Positions 28,557 to 36,831 are shown, numbered from the stretch's first letter. The stretch: 43,586 nt of DNA from Paenibacillus sp. SY21-1 (GCF_005222705.1 NZ_STGF01000020.1:1-43586); one strand, 5' to 3'. The notes: generated from the letters alone by a model not told the origin. Program-made: numbers and translations.

Positions 28557-28952
28557 ATGAAGAAAATGCTCGTGTCTTTCAGCTTGATCGTCAGCCTGAT
28601 GATGGTTGCGGCAGTACCGGCTTTTGCAGATTATATGGGCCGCGCGGCAACAAACGACAGCACCATGAACAACTATGATTACCGTACGAACAACACCGAC
28701 AATCTGGGTCATGAAATCGGCAAGGATGTCAGGCACGGCATGAATAAGGCCGGCCGCGCCATCAACAACGGAGTAGTCGACGTAGAACGCGCCACCGGCA
28801 TGGATACGCGGATGAACGCCAATAACTACCGGACAAACAACTATCGCACGAACGCAACAACTAACGACCGCGATTTCAACTGGGGCTGGCTCGGCTTGCT
28901 TGGCTTGATCGGCCTTGCCGGAATGCGCAGCCGCGAACGCGACCGCACTTAA
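28557..28952 (+). CDS. Small secreted protein with C-terminal WGxxGxxG motif
   Basis: This 131-residue protein has a signal peptide (MKKMLVSF... cleaved after AFA, residue 23). A hydrophilic region follows that is rich in Asn, Thr and Arg, with repeated NNYRTN units. Near the end it has an exact WGxxGxxG motif (WGWLGLLG), then a short hydrophobic stretch (LIGLAGM) and an Arg-rich tail RSRERDR. The order motif, hydrophobic segment, basic tail is that of tripartite C-terminal sorting signals and matches the WGxxGxxG family known from spore formers. The processing partner is unknown. The ribosome site (GCGGGG, 7 nt upstream) is weak. It is divergent from the germination operon. A role at the spore or cell surface is only inferred. 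Confidence 0.85.
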   Translation: MKKMLVSFSLIVSLMMVAAVPAFADYMGRAATNDSTMNNYDYRTNNTDNLGHEIGKDVRHGMNKAGRAINNGVVDVERATGMDTRMNANNYRTNNYRTNATTNDRDFNWGWLGLLGLIGLAGMRSRERDRT

Positions 28953-29032
28953 ACGTCTGAAGAAGCTAACTTCAGCCTTTAGCTAGCAAGATGTCCCTAA
29001 AATGATTGCACGATTGAGATGCAAAGCTTAAC

Positions 29033-29091
29033 AAACGAAGGACCTCAATAGCCACTGCAATGAAGTGGAAATTGAGGTCCTCTATTCGTTT
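29033..29091. terminator. Bidirectional hairpin between the WGxxGxxG and transglutaminase genes
   Basis: A very long stem (outer arms AAACGAA / TTCGTTT, then AGGACCTCAAT / ATTGAGGTCCT, then CCACT / AGTGG) lies between the convergent genes. Both tails are only moderately T-rich (TTCGTTT on each strand). Confidence 0.75.
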
Positions 29092-29171
29092 CTAACGGGC
29101 ATTCAGGACAGACTAAAAAGTAATATCATTTATATGAAAGCGTCTATTATTAGCGATGTTCCGAGTGGCGG

Positions 29172-30062
29172 CTAATCATCCAGCTTTCTTACATCAACCG
29201 TAACATGAAGCACCTGGTCGCCGCCGCCAAAATACACGCCTTTAACCGGCACGATATCCTTGTAGTCTCTCCCATGCCCGAGCTTGACGTAACGCTCGCC
29301 TACCGGATCGGCGTTCGTAGGATCAAAGCTTGCCCAGCCGATTCCTGGCACGTAAGCCTCCACCCAAGCGTGAGAAGCCTGCTCGAAATCCGCGCTTCCT
29401 CCTTGCAGGTCGCCGACAAAATGATAGCCGCTGACATAACGGGCAGGAATGCCGAAGGAGCGGCTTGCCGCAATCATCAAATGGGCAAAATCCTGACAAA
29501 CGCCTCGCTTATGAGCGAACATATCCGCCGTCCTCGTAAACACATTGGTCGCTTCGGGATCATAAACGAATTCGCCGCGAATTTTGGCCGACATATCGTT
29601 GAGCCAATTCAGCACGCTCGTATGACCGTCAAACTCCCTGCCCATCAGCTCGCAGGCAAACGCTTCGACCTCTGGCGTTATTTGTGTATAGCCGGTTTCG
29701 AGCAAAAATTCGGCGAAACGGTCACCGGCCTCCTCCGTCTTGAGCCACTCCCAGGATTGCTGACGAGTAATATCCTTCAGGCTTTGCTTGCGCTCTTCCT
29801 TTGTCGGGGCTTCACGCGTTGCGACGACCATCGATGTCCGGATCGTTAACCGCCGATGGGGATTGTTGACCGAAAATGCATGAACCCGATTGCCGAAATA
29901 ATCCTCATAGGTCAGCAATGGAGCGTTCGGTTCAATGGAAATCGACTGCTGATAACAGGATTGCCTCTCATTGGTGCTCGGGGTCAGCCTGATTTCATTG
30001 ACACTGTCCGTAGCGGGCGCCCCATATTCGTATTGCGTCACATGCGTAATGCTCAGCTTCAT
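29172..30062 (-). CDS. Transglutaminase-like cysteine protease family protein
   Basis: The 296-residue protein carries an N-terminal beta domain (residues 1-85, MKLSITHVTQYEYG, as in bacterial transglutaminase N-terminal domains). The transglutaminase core has the catalytic triad C189 (RGVCQDFAH), H231 (ASHAWVEAYV) and D247 (SFDPTN). Such proteins cleave or ligate peptide/isopeptide bonds; the substrate is unknown. The frame extends to 30188, but the ATG at 30062 overlaps the alpha-E stop (ATGA) and has GGGAGAGG upstream. It is the last gene of the ATP-grasp/alpha-E/transglutaminase operon. There is no signal peptide, so it is cytoplasmic. Confidence 0.93.
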   Translation of the reverse strand: MKLSITHVTQYEYGAPATDSVNEIRLTPSTNERQSCYQQSISIEPNAPLLTYEDYFGNRVHAFSVNNPHRRLTIRTSMVVATREAPTKEERKQSLKDITRQQSWEWLKTEEAGDRFAEFLLETGYTQITPEVEAFACELMGREFDGHTSVLNWLNDMSAKIRGEFVYDPEATNVFTRTADMFAHKRGVCQDFAHLMIAASRSFGIPARYVSGYHFVGDLQGGSADFEQASHAWVEAYVPGIGWASFDPTNADPVGERYVKLGHGRDYKDIVPVKGVYFGGGDQVLHVTVDVRKLDD

Positions 30063-31030
30063 GCGCTCGCCTCTCCCATCCGAAAAAAGGTGTTGGCGAA
30101 TTGTACGCCGAGTTGGCTGCAGGCGTCCAGCATATGCGTGATGATGCCCTCGCCCCGGTCGAAGCGCATGTCGTCCCGATCCAGGCATGCGAGATCGGCT
30201 TTCACTTTGGCCACTTGACGGATTACACGGTCATGCGCTCCGCGCAATTGCTTGTCGTGCAGTTCGATTCGCCTTACATGCTCGTCGAGCGTGTGCAAAG
30301 CGAATTGCAGCGAGCGCGGAAACGCCGCATTCAGCACGACAAATTCGACGATAGCCTCCACTGACATGACGTCCGCGTAATATCTTCTGAAGGCCTGATA
30401 GCCGCTGACAGAGCGCAGGACAGCCTGCAAATAGGAGTAAGAGCCCCCGGAGGCGGCAGTATTCGCGGCAGCCTTCAAGATGCGCAGCGTATTTTCGGAT
30501 CGCTCCAGATAGCGTCCGCATTCAATGAAATGCCATTCGTTTTCTCTTGGCATGACAGATTGGCTGATCCCTTGGAACAGAGCCGTCCATTCCTTGATTT
30601 TTCCGAAAAAATGATGCGGGGATTCCCTTAGCATATCCTCCGGCTGCTTCTCCCTCAGCCATAAATAAAAGGCGTTGGTGGCGTCCCAAAGCTCGCTCGG
30701 CGCCTTCTCGCGCAGCGTCCGCAAATTGCCGCGCGCGTGGCTGACGCAGGAAATCAAGGAGTTGGCATTATCGCGATCGAGCGTCGTATAGAACAAGACG
30801 GCTTGCTCGCTATATTCGCCATATTGCTGCTCATAGGCGTCCCGGCTTCCGAGCGAATCGACGATTCTGCTCCATTTGGCCAAGGAGCCGGACGTTTTGC
30901 CCGGTTCCGCGCTCGCTTCATCCTGCTCCATTCCAAGATGATAATGCACATCGATTAGCCTTGCATGATTTTCCGCCCGCTCCATATACCTACCAATCCA
31001 GAACAAGCTCTCCGCATTCCGATTCAGCAT
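30059..31030 (-). CDS. Alpha-E domain-containing protein
   Basis: The 323-residue, all-helical protein belongs to the alpha-E family, which nearly always accompanies circularly permuted ATP-grasp and transglutaminase genes. The start MLNRNAESLFWIGRYMERAENHAR is the family signature. The ATG at 31030 has GGGAGGA 7 nt upstream and comes 18 nt after the ATP-grasp stop; it overlaps the next gene by ATGA. Its biochemical role is not established; it is probably an assembly or carrier partner of the ATP-grasp enzyme. Confidence 0.92.
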   Translation of the reverse strand: MLNRNAESLFWIGRYMERAENHARLIDVHYHLGMEQDEASAEPGKTSGSLAKWSRIVDSLGSRDAYEQQYGEYSEQAVLFYTTLDRDNANSLISCVSHARGNLRTLREKAPSELWDATNAFYLWLREKQPEDMLRESPHHFFGKIKEWTALFQGISQSVMPRENEWHFIECGRYLERSENTLRILKAAANTAASGGSYSYLQAVLRSVSGYQAFRRYYADVMSVEAIVEFVVLNAAFPRSLQFALHTLDEHVRRIELHDKQLRGAHDRVIRQVAKVKADLACLDRDDMRFDRGEGIITHMLDACSQLGVQFANTFFRMGEASA

Positions 31031-31048
31031 CGCGATTCCTCCCATTCG

Positions 31049-32511
31049 TTATCTGTTCAATACCCACGTATCCTTGACTCCGCCGCCCTGGGAGGAATTC
31101 ACCACAAGCGAGCCTTCGCGCATCGCCACTCGCGTTAAACCTCCCGGTATGACATGCGTTTCCTGGCCGCCTGCCAGGGCAAACACGCGTAAATCGATAT
31201 GGCGGGGCGTCATAACGCCATCCACCATTACCGGCGCCCGCGACAGCTTCATCGTCGTTTGGGCGATATAGCGCTCCGGCTCCCGGACAATCGCTTCCGC
31301 AAACGCGTCGATCTCCTTTTTTGCGTTGCGCTCGGCCCGATCAGCATGCCGTAACCGCCTGACAGAGACGTTTCCTTAACGACAAGCTGATGCAAGTGCT
31401 CCAGTACGTAATCCCTTTCTTCCTTGCGCGTCAAAATGTACGTAGGGACATTGTGCAGAATCGGCTCTTCGCCCAAATAATAACGGATCATATCCGGCAC
31501 ATAGGCGTAAATGGCTTTATCGTCCGCAACGCCCGTTCCCGGAGCGTTGGCAATGGCCACATTGCCTGCCCGATAGGCGTTCATCAAGCCGGGAATGCCC
31601 AGCATGGAGTCGGGCTGAAAGGCAAGCGGGTCCAGAAAATCATCGTCTACTCGGCGGTAAATAACGTCCACCTGACGGAGCCCGCGCAAATCGCGCAAAT
31701 AAATTTTGTGATCCTTATAGACTAAATCCCGCCCTTCCACGAGATGAATGCCCATTTGCTGAGCAAGAAAGGTATGTTCATAATAGGCGGAATTAAAGGC
31801 TCCGGGGGTCAACAGGACGATAAGCGGATCACGCTTGCCGTTTGGCGCAAGCGAGCGCAGCGAGCTAAGGAAACAATTCAGGCTGCGGTCGATGCTCTGG
31901 ACGGAGCTGGACAGATACAGCTCGTGAAACAGCTCGTTCATCAGGGTACGGCCCTTGAACAGATAGGAAAAGCCCGACGGAGAGCGCAAATTGTCTTCGA
32001 GCACAAAGTAGCGCCCCTTCTCGTCGCGGATCAAATCGATGCCGGAAGCCGTAATATAAGTCCCGCCCGGAACCTCCAAGCCGGCCATCTCCGGGCGAAA
32101 ATACGTATTGGAGACGATCATCCGGCGCGGAATCAAACCGTCCTTGACGATTCGCTGATCGTGGTACACATCATGGACAAACGCGTTTAACGCGCGCACA
32201 CGCTGCTTAATGCCGCGCTCAACCCCGTCCCATTCATGCCGCGGAATGACCCTCGGTATAAAATCGAAAGGAATCGTTCGCTCCAGAGGCTCGTTTTGAT
32301 CCCCGTTGTACAGCGTGAACGTAATGCCTTCCTCCATCATCCGCTGGTTGATCGCATGCTGTTTGACCGCCAGCTCCGCCGTCTTCATTCTGCCGAACAG
32401 CCGATGGACGTTTTCGTAATGGCTGCGAACCGAGAAATCCCGCTCGAACATTTCATCATAAAAAGCTTGTGGATCATAATAATGCGAATGCGACTTTTTG
32501 GCCGTCGACAT
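31049..32511 (-). pseudogene. Circularly permuted type 2 ATP-grasp protein, interrupted by a one-base frameshift
   Basis: These enzymes use ATP to form peptide-like bonds on unknown substrates. The 5' part (32511 to the stop at 31249) encodes the N-terminal and central ATP-grasp regions, with RVIPRHEWDGVERGIKQR, VLEDNLRSPSG and KETSLSGGYGMLIGP. At the six-A run (T6 on the plus strand, 31317-31322) the frame is lost and ends in a foreign 22-residue tail. Shifting by -1 at this point restores the expected sequence (EIDAFAEAI...), which continues to the usual family ending SQGGGVKDTWVL at 31049. One missing base in the run explains it. The start ATG at 32511 has GGAGG 8 nt upstream. The rest of the gene is intact, so a sequencing error or recent mutation is likely. 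Reinitiation at an ATG at 31252 (ATGA overlap) would give a 67-residue fragment only. Confidence 0.88.
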
Positions 32512-32580
32512 GACAACCGCCTCCTCCATGATGAGCGCAGCGCCGTTTTGGCACATGCGTATAAACTACCCAAGCACAAA

Positions 32581-32614
32581 CGTTAATTTTATGTTAAAAA
32601 ACTTAACATTAACG
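32581..32614. repeat. Imperfect inverted repeat in the 5' leader of the ATP-grasp operon
   Basis: The arms CGTTAA and TGTTAA are separated by a 5-nt bulge on one side and pair with TTAACA and TTAACG around a 5-nt loop. The stretch includes a copy of AATTTTATGT (32585-32594) also found in the promoter palindrome. It may be an operator or an RNA hairpin in the leader. Confidence 0.65.
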
Positions 32615-32641
32615 ACACAACTTCTTTGTAATGTTAGGATT

Positions 32642-32670
32642 ATCATACCAATTTCCGAATTTTATGTCAA
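32642..32670 (-). promoter_or_regulatory. Sigma-A promoter of the ATP-grasp/alpha-E/transglutaminase operon
   Basis: On the minus strand a consensus TTGACA (32670-32665) is separated by exactly 17 bp from TATGAT (32647-32642). The predicted start is about 125 nt before the ATG at 32511. The promoter overlaps the 19-bp inverted repeat, implying control by a repressor or other dimeric regulator. Confidence 0.8.
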
Positions 32671-32697
32671 CTTATCTTACATAAAATTCGGAAATTG
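32649..32697. repeat. Perfect 19-bp inverted repeat overlapping the operon promoter
   Basis: Arms 32649-32667 and 32679-32697 are perfect complements (each contains AATTTTATGT or its complement) around an 11-nt spacer. One arm fills the space between -35 and -10 of the promoter. It is a likely operator. It has no T-run on either side that would make it a terminator. Confidence 0.85.
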
Positions 32698-32771
32698 AAA
32701 CCGATTCCACTAACGGAGACGGCCCTCAGCAACGCATTTACATGAAATATTCTCAACTTCATGCTCCAATG

Positions 32772-32812
32772 AAAAAAAACCGCCTCACCGACGACTGTCG
32801 GTTAAGCGGTTC
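32772..32812 (-). terminator. Rho-independent terminator of the globin-coupled sensor gene
   Basis: On the minus strand AACCGC and ACCGAC pair with GTCGGT-type and GCGGTT arms, followed by TTTTTTTT. It starts 13 nt after the stop at 32825. Confidence 0.92.
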
Positions 32813-32824
32813 CAAAGTTTGGGG

Positions 32825-33829
32825 TCAAGCCTTGTTCATGCTCTGCAAATCCTTCGTTACCTTATCTACCATTTGAACGAATGAGGCAAGCTCTTGCGAG
32901 CGTTCTGCCTGGTTGCGCGCTTCCGTCTGCGTTTGCACCGACTCGCCTCGCACAGCTGACAACCGTTTGTTGATTTGCTCCAGCTTCGTCCCGATGCCTT
33001 CAAGCGCATTGCGCGAGGAAGCGGCCAGCTTGCGGATTTCGCCTGCCACAACCTCAAAGCCCCGGCCATGCTCGCCTGCCCTCGCCGCCTCAATCGCCGC
33101 ATTCAGTCCAAGCAAATGGGTCTGATCGGACAGGCCGCGGATAAGCGTCCCCATCTCGGTAATGCCATCCAGCTCCGTCCGCAGCTCCTCCAGCAGGGTA
33201 TGGGTTTTATCCTGCGATTGCGAGGTGGAAAGTGCGGTGCGGGCAATGGAGCTCGCCCCTTCATCCAGCTCAAGCATCAATGAAGCCAGCTCCTGCACAG
33301 CGCCGGTTACAGTCGCCAGCATGTCCGAGCGGCTGTCAGCAAGCTCCTGCACCCGCTGCTGCTCGTGCTGATTATAGGCCTCAAGAACAAACTGGGAATC
33401 CAGATTAAACATTTTGCTAAGCGCATACACAACCTCCCGCCATGTCTCCGGGAGGACGCGCCTCAGCACCTCGGTTGCCACGTCCAGATAGATCATATAG
33501 GTTCCTAAATACCAGTCCGTCGTCAGGCCGATTCGCGAATGGACGGCCCCGATTTTAATGCGATTATCGATAAAGGGCTGGTCGATGACTCCTTCGGCAA
33601 GCGAGAGCCAATACCAGCGCTGTGTCTCCTTCAGGCGTTCAATCGTGCTGACCCGGTTGATAAGGGCTACAAGCTCAGGCTCGCTGCCTACTCTATCGTA
33701 GAAACGATCAACCACCTCGTCCACAATTTGTCGAAAAACAGCCTTGCACGAGGAGAGATAGTTCAGATCCTGTTCGGTAATTCCAGTGTAATCAAGTTGT
33801 TTGCGGCGTTTATCATTTACCCGGATCAA
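32825..33829 (-). CDS. Soluble globin-coupled methyl-accepting sensor (HemAT-like)
   Basis: The 334-residue protein has a globin domain at residues about 5-165 with the probable haem-binding proximal His H97 (KIGAVHSRIGL). The C-terminal region has the hairpin-tip motif of chemoreceptors (HLLGLNAAIEAARAGEHGRGFEVVA, about residues 238-262). No transmembrane segment is present, so it would sense oxygen in the cytoplasm and signal to CheA. The start is a TTG at 33829 with AAAGGAG 9 nt upstream. It is monocistronic, between its own promoter and a terminator. The signalling domain (about 160 residues) is short relative to HemAT proteins (about 430 residues total), so its output may be altered. Confidence 0.9.
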   Translation of the reverse strand: MIRVNDKRRKQLDYTGITEQDLNYLSSCKAVFRQIVDEVVDRFYDRVGSEPELVALINRVSTIERLKETQRWYWLSLAEGVIDQPFIDNRIKIGAVHSRIGLTTDWYLGTYMIYLDVATEVLRRVLPETWREVVYALSKMFNLDSQFVLEAYNQHEQQRVQELADSRSDMLATVTGAVQELASLMLELDEGASSIARTALSTSQSQDKTHTLLEELRTELDGITEMGTLIRGLSDQTHLLGLNAAIEAARAGEHGRGFEVVAGEIRKLAASSRNALEGIGTKLEQINKRLSAVRGESVQTQTEARNQAERSQELASFVQMVDKVTKDLQSMNKA

Positions 33830-33865
33830 TAGCGTCTACTCCTTTACGATACATTCATAATTCTA

Positions 33866-33874
33866 AGCCATTAT
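33866..33874 (-). promoter_or_regulatory. Extended -10 promoter of the globin-coupled sensor
   Basis: On the minus strand TGGTATAAT, an extended -10 element (TGn plus TATAAT), lies about 37 nt before the TTG start. No good -35 is seen, which an extended -10 can tolerate. Confidence 0.5.
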
Positions 33875-33916
33875 ACCAGAATCCCCCATTCTTACGACAT
33901 AGAAAAATGAACGAAA

Positions 33917-33951
33917 GGCTTCTGCAAACGAAATGTTCGTTTACAGAAGCC
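33917..33951 (-). terminator. Terminator of prkA
   Basis: On the minus strand GGCTTCTG and AAACGAA pair with TTCGTTT and CAGAAGCC, followed by TTTCGTTCATTTTT. The hairpin begins about 20 nt after the stop at 33971. Confidence 0.85.
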
Positions 33952-33970
33952 GATTTAATCGGAATATAGG

Positions 33971-35866
33971 TTAGCGATTCAGCAAGCTGCCGACGTAACG
34001 GAGCAGCTCATTCGAGCAATTCGGGCAGTAGCTGTGCTCATCCATCAACCGTTTCGTCACCTCGTTAATGCGTTTGAGCTGACTTTCATCCGGCGTTTTC
34101 GTCGAGGTGGTAATTTTAACGACATCCTTGAGGTCGGCAAACAGCTTTTTCTCCACCGCCTCGCGCAGCCGTTCATGGCTTGTGAAATCAAACTTCTTGC
34201 CCTTGCGGGAATAGGATGAAATTCGGATCAATATTTCCTCGCGGAACGCTTTTTTGGCGTTTTCCGAGACGCCGATCTGCTCCTCGATCGACCGCATCAG
34301 CCGCTCATCCGGGTCCATCTCCTCGCCGGTAAGCGGGTCCTTGATTTTGGCCCAGTTGCAATACGATTCAATATTGTCCAGATAGTTTTCGAACAGCGTT
34401 CGCGCCGATTCCTCGTACGAATAGACAAACGCTTTTTGTATTTCCTTTTTGGCCAGCGTATCATATTCCTTGCGGGCAATTGAGATGAAGTTCAAATAGC
34501 GCTCGCGCTCCTCCTTCGAAATGGAAGGGTGCTGATCCAGACCGTCCTTTAAGGCGCGCAGCACGTCAAGCGCGTTAATGCATTGTGTGTCCCGCTTGAT
34601 CAATGCGCTCGAAATCCGGTTTATGACATAGCGGGGATCGATGCCCGTCATGCCCTCCTCCAAATATTCGTTCTGCATTTCCTTGAGATCGGCTTCCTTA
34701 AAGCCCTCCACCTCTTCGCCGTCGTACATCCGCATCTTCTTGACCAGGTCCATTCCCTGCTTTTTCGTCTCCTTCAACCTGGTCAGAATCGAGAATATCG
34801 CCGCCGCCCGCAGCGCGTGCGGCGCAATATGAATATGGCGCAAATCGCTCTGGGCAATAAGCTTGGCGTAAATCTTTTCTTCCTCGGATACCTTCAAATT
34901 ATAAGGAACCGGCATAACGATCATCCGGGAATGCAGCGCCTCATTCTTTTTGTTGCTGATAAAGGACTTATACTCCGATTCGTTCGTATGCGCGATAATC
35001 AATTCATCAGCCGATATAAGCGCAAAGCGTCCCGCCTTAAAGTTGCCCTCCTGGGTAAGCGACAACAGGTTCCAGAGAAACTTCTCGTCGCATTTCAGCA
35101 TTTCCTGAAATTCCATCAGACCGCGATTCGCTTTGTTTAACTCCCCGTCGAAGCGGTAGGCGCGCGGATCGGATTCCGAGCCGTATTCGGTAATCGTCGA
35201 AAAATCAATGCTGCCGGTTAGATCGGCAATATCCTGCGACTTCGGATCGGATGGGCTAAATGTCCCGATGCCGACCCGATTATCCTCGGAAATAAAGACG
35301 CGCTCGACCATCACGCTCTGAATATTGCTCTCGAATTCCGTGTTCAGGCGCATTTGGCAGGACGGGCACAAATTGCCTTCTATACGTACGCCAAGCGCCT
35401 TCTCAATCTCCGGGCGCAGCTCCTGCGGAATAAGGTGCAGCGGGTCCTCATGCATCGGGCAGCCTTTAATGGCGTATACCGCCCCTTTTGACGTACGGGA
35501 AAAGCGCTCCAGCCCCTTTTTGAGCATGGTCACGATCGTCGATTTCCCGCCGCTCACCGGCCCCATCAGCAGCAGAATGCGTTTGCGAACGTCCAGTCTG
35601 CGGGCAGCCGAATGAAAATATTCCTCCACCAGCTTTTCAATCGCCCGGTCAAGCCCGAATATTTCTTGATCAAAAAACTTGTAGCGCTTATGTCCCCCGC
35701 TTTCTTCAACCCCGTAGGATTCAATCATTTCATAAACGCGAGAATGTGCAGTCATGGCCGGAGTCGGATCTTCCCTTAGCAGTTCAATATATTCCTTGAA
35801 TGTACCCGTCCATGCGAGCTTTTCGCTTTCGGCCTGATAATCTGATATGCGCTTAAAAATATCCAT
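33971..35866 (-). CDS. prkA: PrkA family AAA+ serine protein kinase (YeaG-like)
   Basis: The 631-residue protein has an N-terminal AAA+ region with the P-loop GPVSGGKS at residues 102-109 and a C-terminal PrkA kinase-type domain. It ends with a CPNC pair (SYCPNCSNELLRYVG). Family members phosphorylate proteins on serine and act in sporulation (Bacillus) or starvation responses (E. coli YeaG). The ATG at 35866 has GGAGGAGG 8 nt upstream; the frame runs on to 35899 without another site. In Bacillus relatives prkA often sits with yhbH and spoVR; here a terminator follows and neither partner is in the window. Confidence 0.95.
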   Translation of the reverse strand: MDIFKRISDYQAESEKLAWTGTFKEYIELLREDPTPAMTAHSRVYEMIESYGVEESGGHKRYKFFDQEIFGLDRAIEKLVEEYFHSAARRLDVRKRILLLMGPVSGGKSTIVTMLKKGLERFSRTSKGAVYAIKGCPMHEDPLHLIPQELRPEIEKALGVRIEGNLCPSCQMRLNTEFESNIQSVMVERVFISEDNRVGIGTFSPSDPKSQDIADLTGSIDFSTITEYGSESDPRAYRFDGELNKANRGLMEFQEMLKCDEKFLWNLLSLTQEGNFKAGRFALISADELIIAHTNESEYKSFISNKKNEALHSRMIVMPVPYNLKVSEEEKIYAKLIAQSDLRHIHIAPHALRAAAIFSILTRLKETKKQGMDLVKKMRMYDGEEVEGFKEADLKEMQNEYLEEGMTGIDPRYVINRISSALIKRDTQCINALDVLRALKDGLDQHPSISKEERERYLNFISIARKEYDTLAKKEIQKAFVYSYEESARTLFENYLDNIESYCNWAKIKDPLTGEEMDPDERLMRSIEEQIGVSENAKKAFREEILIRISSYSRKGKKFDFTSHERLREAVEKKLFADLKDVVKITTSTKTPDESQLKRINEVTKRLMDEHSYCPNCSNELLRYVGSLLNR

Positions 35867-36056
35867 ACCGTGCCTCCTCCCATCGCTTCCGCTTTCCACC
35901 GCTTTTTCTACGCTCGGGATTGATTGCCTGACGCTCTATCGACTGACGCCAACTTCTAATGAGATATAATCAAGTCTATGCTTATTCCAGACGATAATTG
36001 CCCACTATTTTTGTCCACAATCCTGCATTTTGCGACAATTGGGAGCCTCGCTTTGT

Positions 36057-36062
36057 TATAAT
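36057..36062 (+). promoter_or_regulatory. -10 element (TATAAT) for the DUF2161 gene
   Basis: A perfect TATAAT overlaps an upstream in-frame ATG at 36061. If used, transcription would start near 36069. That ATG could then not be translated, which supports the GTG start at 36112. The -35 is weak. Confidence 0.5.
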
Positions 36063-36111
36063 GAAAGAAATCGTCAAACGGATTCGAGCGGAGAGGAGAG
36101 GTAATCCACAG

Positions 36112-36831
36112 GTGGCTGTTGTACGAGAGGAAGAGCTTTACATTCCGATAAAAAAGCATTACGAGCGCTTGGGCTATCAAGTCAAAAGCGAGGTGCTGCA
36201 CTGCGACCTCGTCGCCATTCACCCCGAGCATCAAACCACGATCATTGTCGAAATGAAAAAAACGTTCAATCTCGCCCTGCTTTTGCAGGGGATTGAACGT
36301 TTGCGGATCAATAGCCGCGTCGTGCTGGCCGTGGAGCGGAATCGCAAAAAAAGCGGCGCCCACAATCAGCGCTTCGGGGATTTGACGGAGCTGTGCCGAA
36401 TGCTCGGTCTAGGTCTAATGACCGTTACCTTCTATAAAACGAAACCACCCGTTATCGAGATGCTGTGCGAGCCGGGCGATGCGCCGCAGCGCGGCATAAG
36501 ACGGAAGAAGCAAGCCAGGCTGCTGACCGAATTTCGTGAGCGCAGCGGCGATTACAACGTCGGAGGCAGCCACGGGCGCAAGCTGGTGACCGCTTATCGC
36601 GAGAAGGCGCTTCGTTGCGCGCTCGCTCTGGAACAAGGCGGTTTGCTCGCGCCGCGGGAGGTCGCCGCAGCGACAGGCAACAGCCGCAGCGGCGAAACGC
36701 TGCGCAACAATTACTACGGCTGGTTCGAGCGCGTCGAGCGCGGGAAATACCGGCTGCGCCCGGAAGGCGTAGCCGCGCTCGCCGAGTATCGCGACGTTAT
36801 TGCCGGGTGGATGCAGCAGGCCCCAAGCTAA
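36112..36831 (+). CDS. DUF2161 family protein, PD-(D/E)XK-type putative nuclease
   Basis: The 239-residue product starts with a REEELY motif and has D32 (HCDLVA) and E47-M-K49 (IVEMKK), the arrangement of PD-(D/E)XK phosphodiesterases. Its C-terminal third looks like a winged-helix region (REVAAATGNSRSGETLRNNYYGWFERV). The start chosen is a GTG at 36112 with GAGGAGAGG about 10 nt upstream; the frame is open from 35998. Family members are widespread and uncharacterised; nucleic-acid repair or restriction is only a guess. It is transcribed away from prkA. Confidence 0.85.
   Translation: MAVVREEELYIPIKKHYERLGYQVKSEVLHCDLVAIHPEHQTTIIVEMKKTFNLALLLQGIERLRINSRVVLAVERNRKKSGAHNQRFGDLTELCRMLGLGLMTVTFYKTKPPVIEMLCEPGDAPQRGIRRKKQARLLTEFRERSGDYNVGGSHGRKLVTAYREKALRCALALEQGGLLAPREVAAATGNSRSGETLRNNYYGWFERVERGKYRLRPEGVAALAEYRDVIAGWMQQAPS

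Noticed and set aside
31049..31252. Separate 67-residue gene downstream of the ATP-grasp frame
   Set aside because: Its sequence is the usual C-terminus of the circularly permuted ATP-grasp family, so it is the frameshifted end of the upstream gene.
31317..31322. Programmed -1 frameshift as the normal way to express the ATP-grasp protein
   Set aside because: The run is not in the phase of the standard A AAA AAG slippery site (codons read CAA AAA AGG), and no downstream stem was found. A missing base is simpler.
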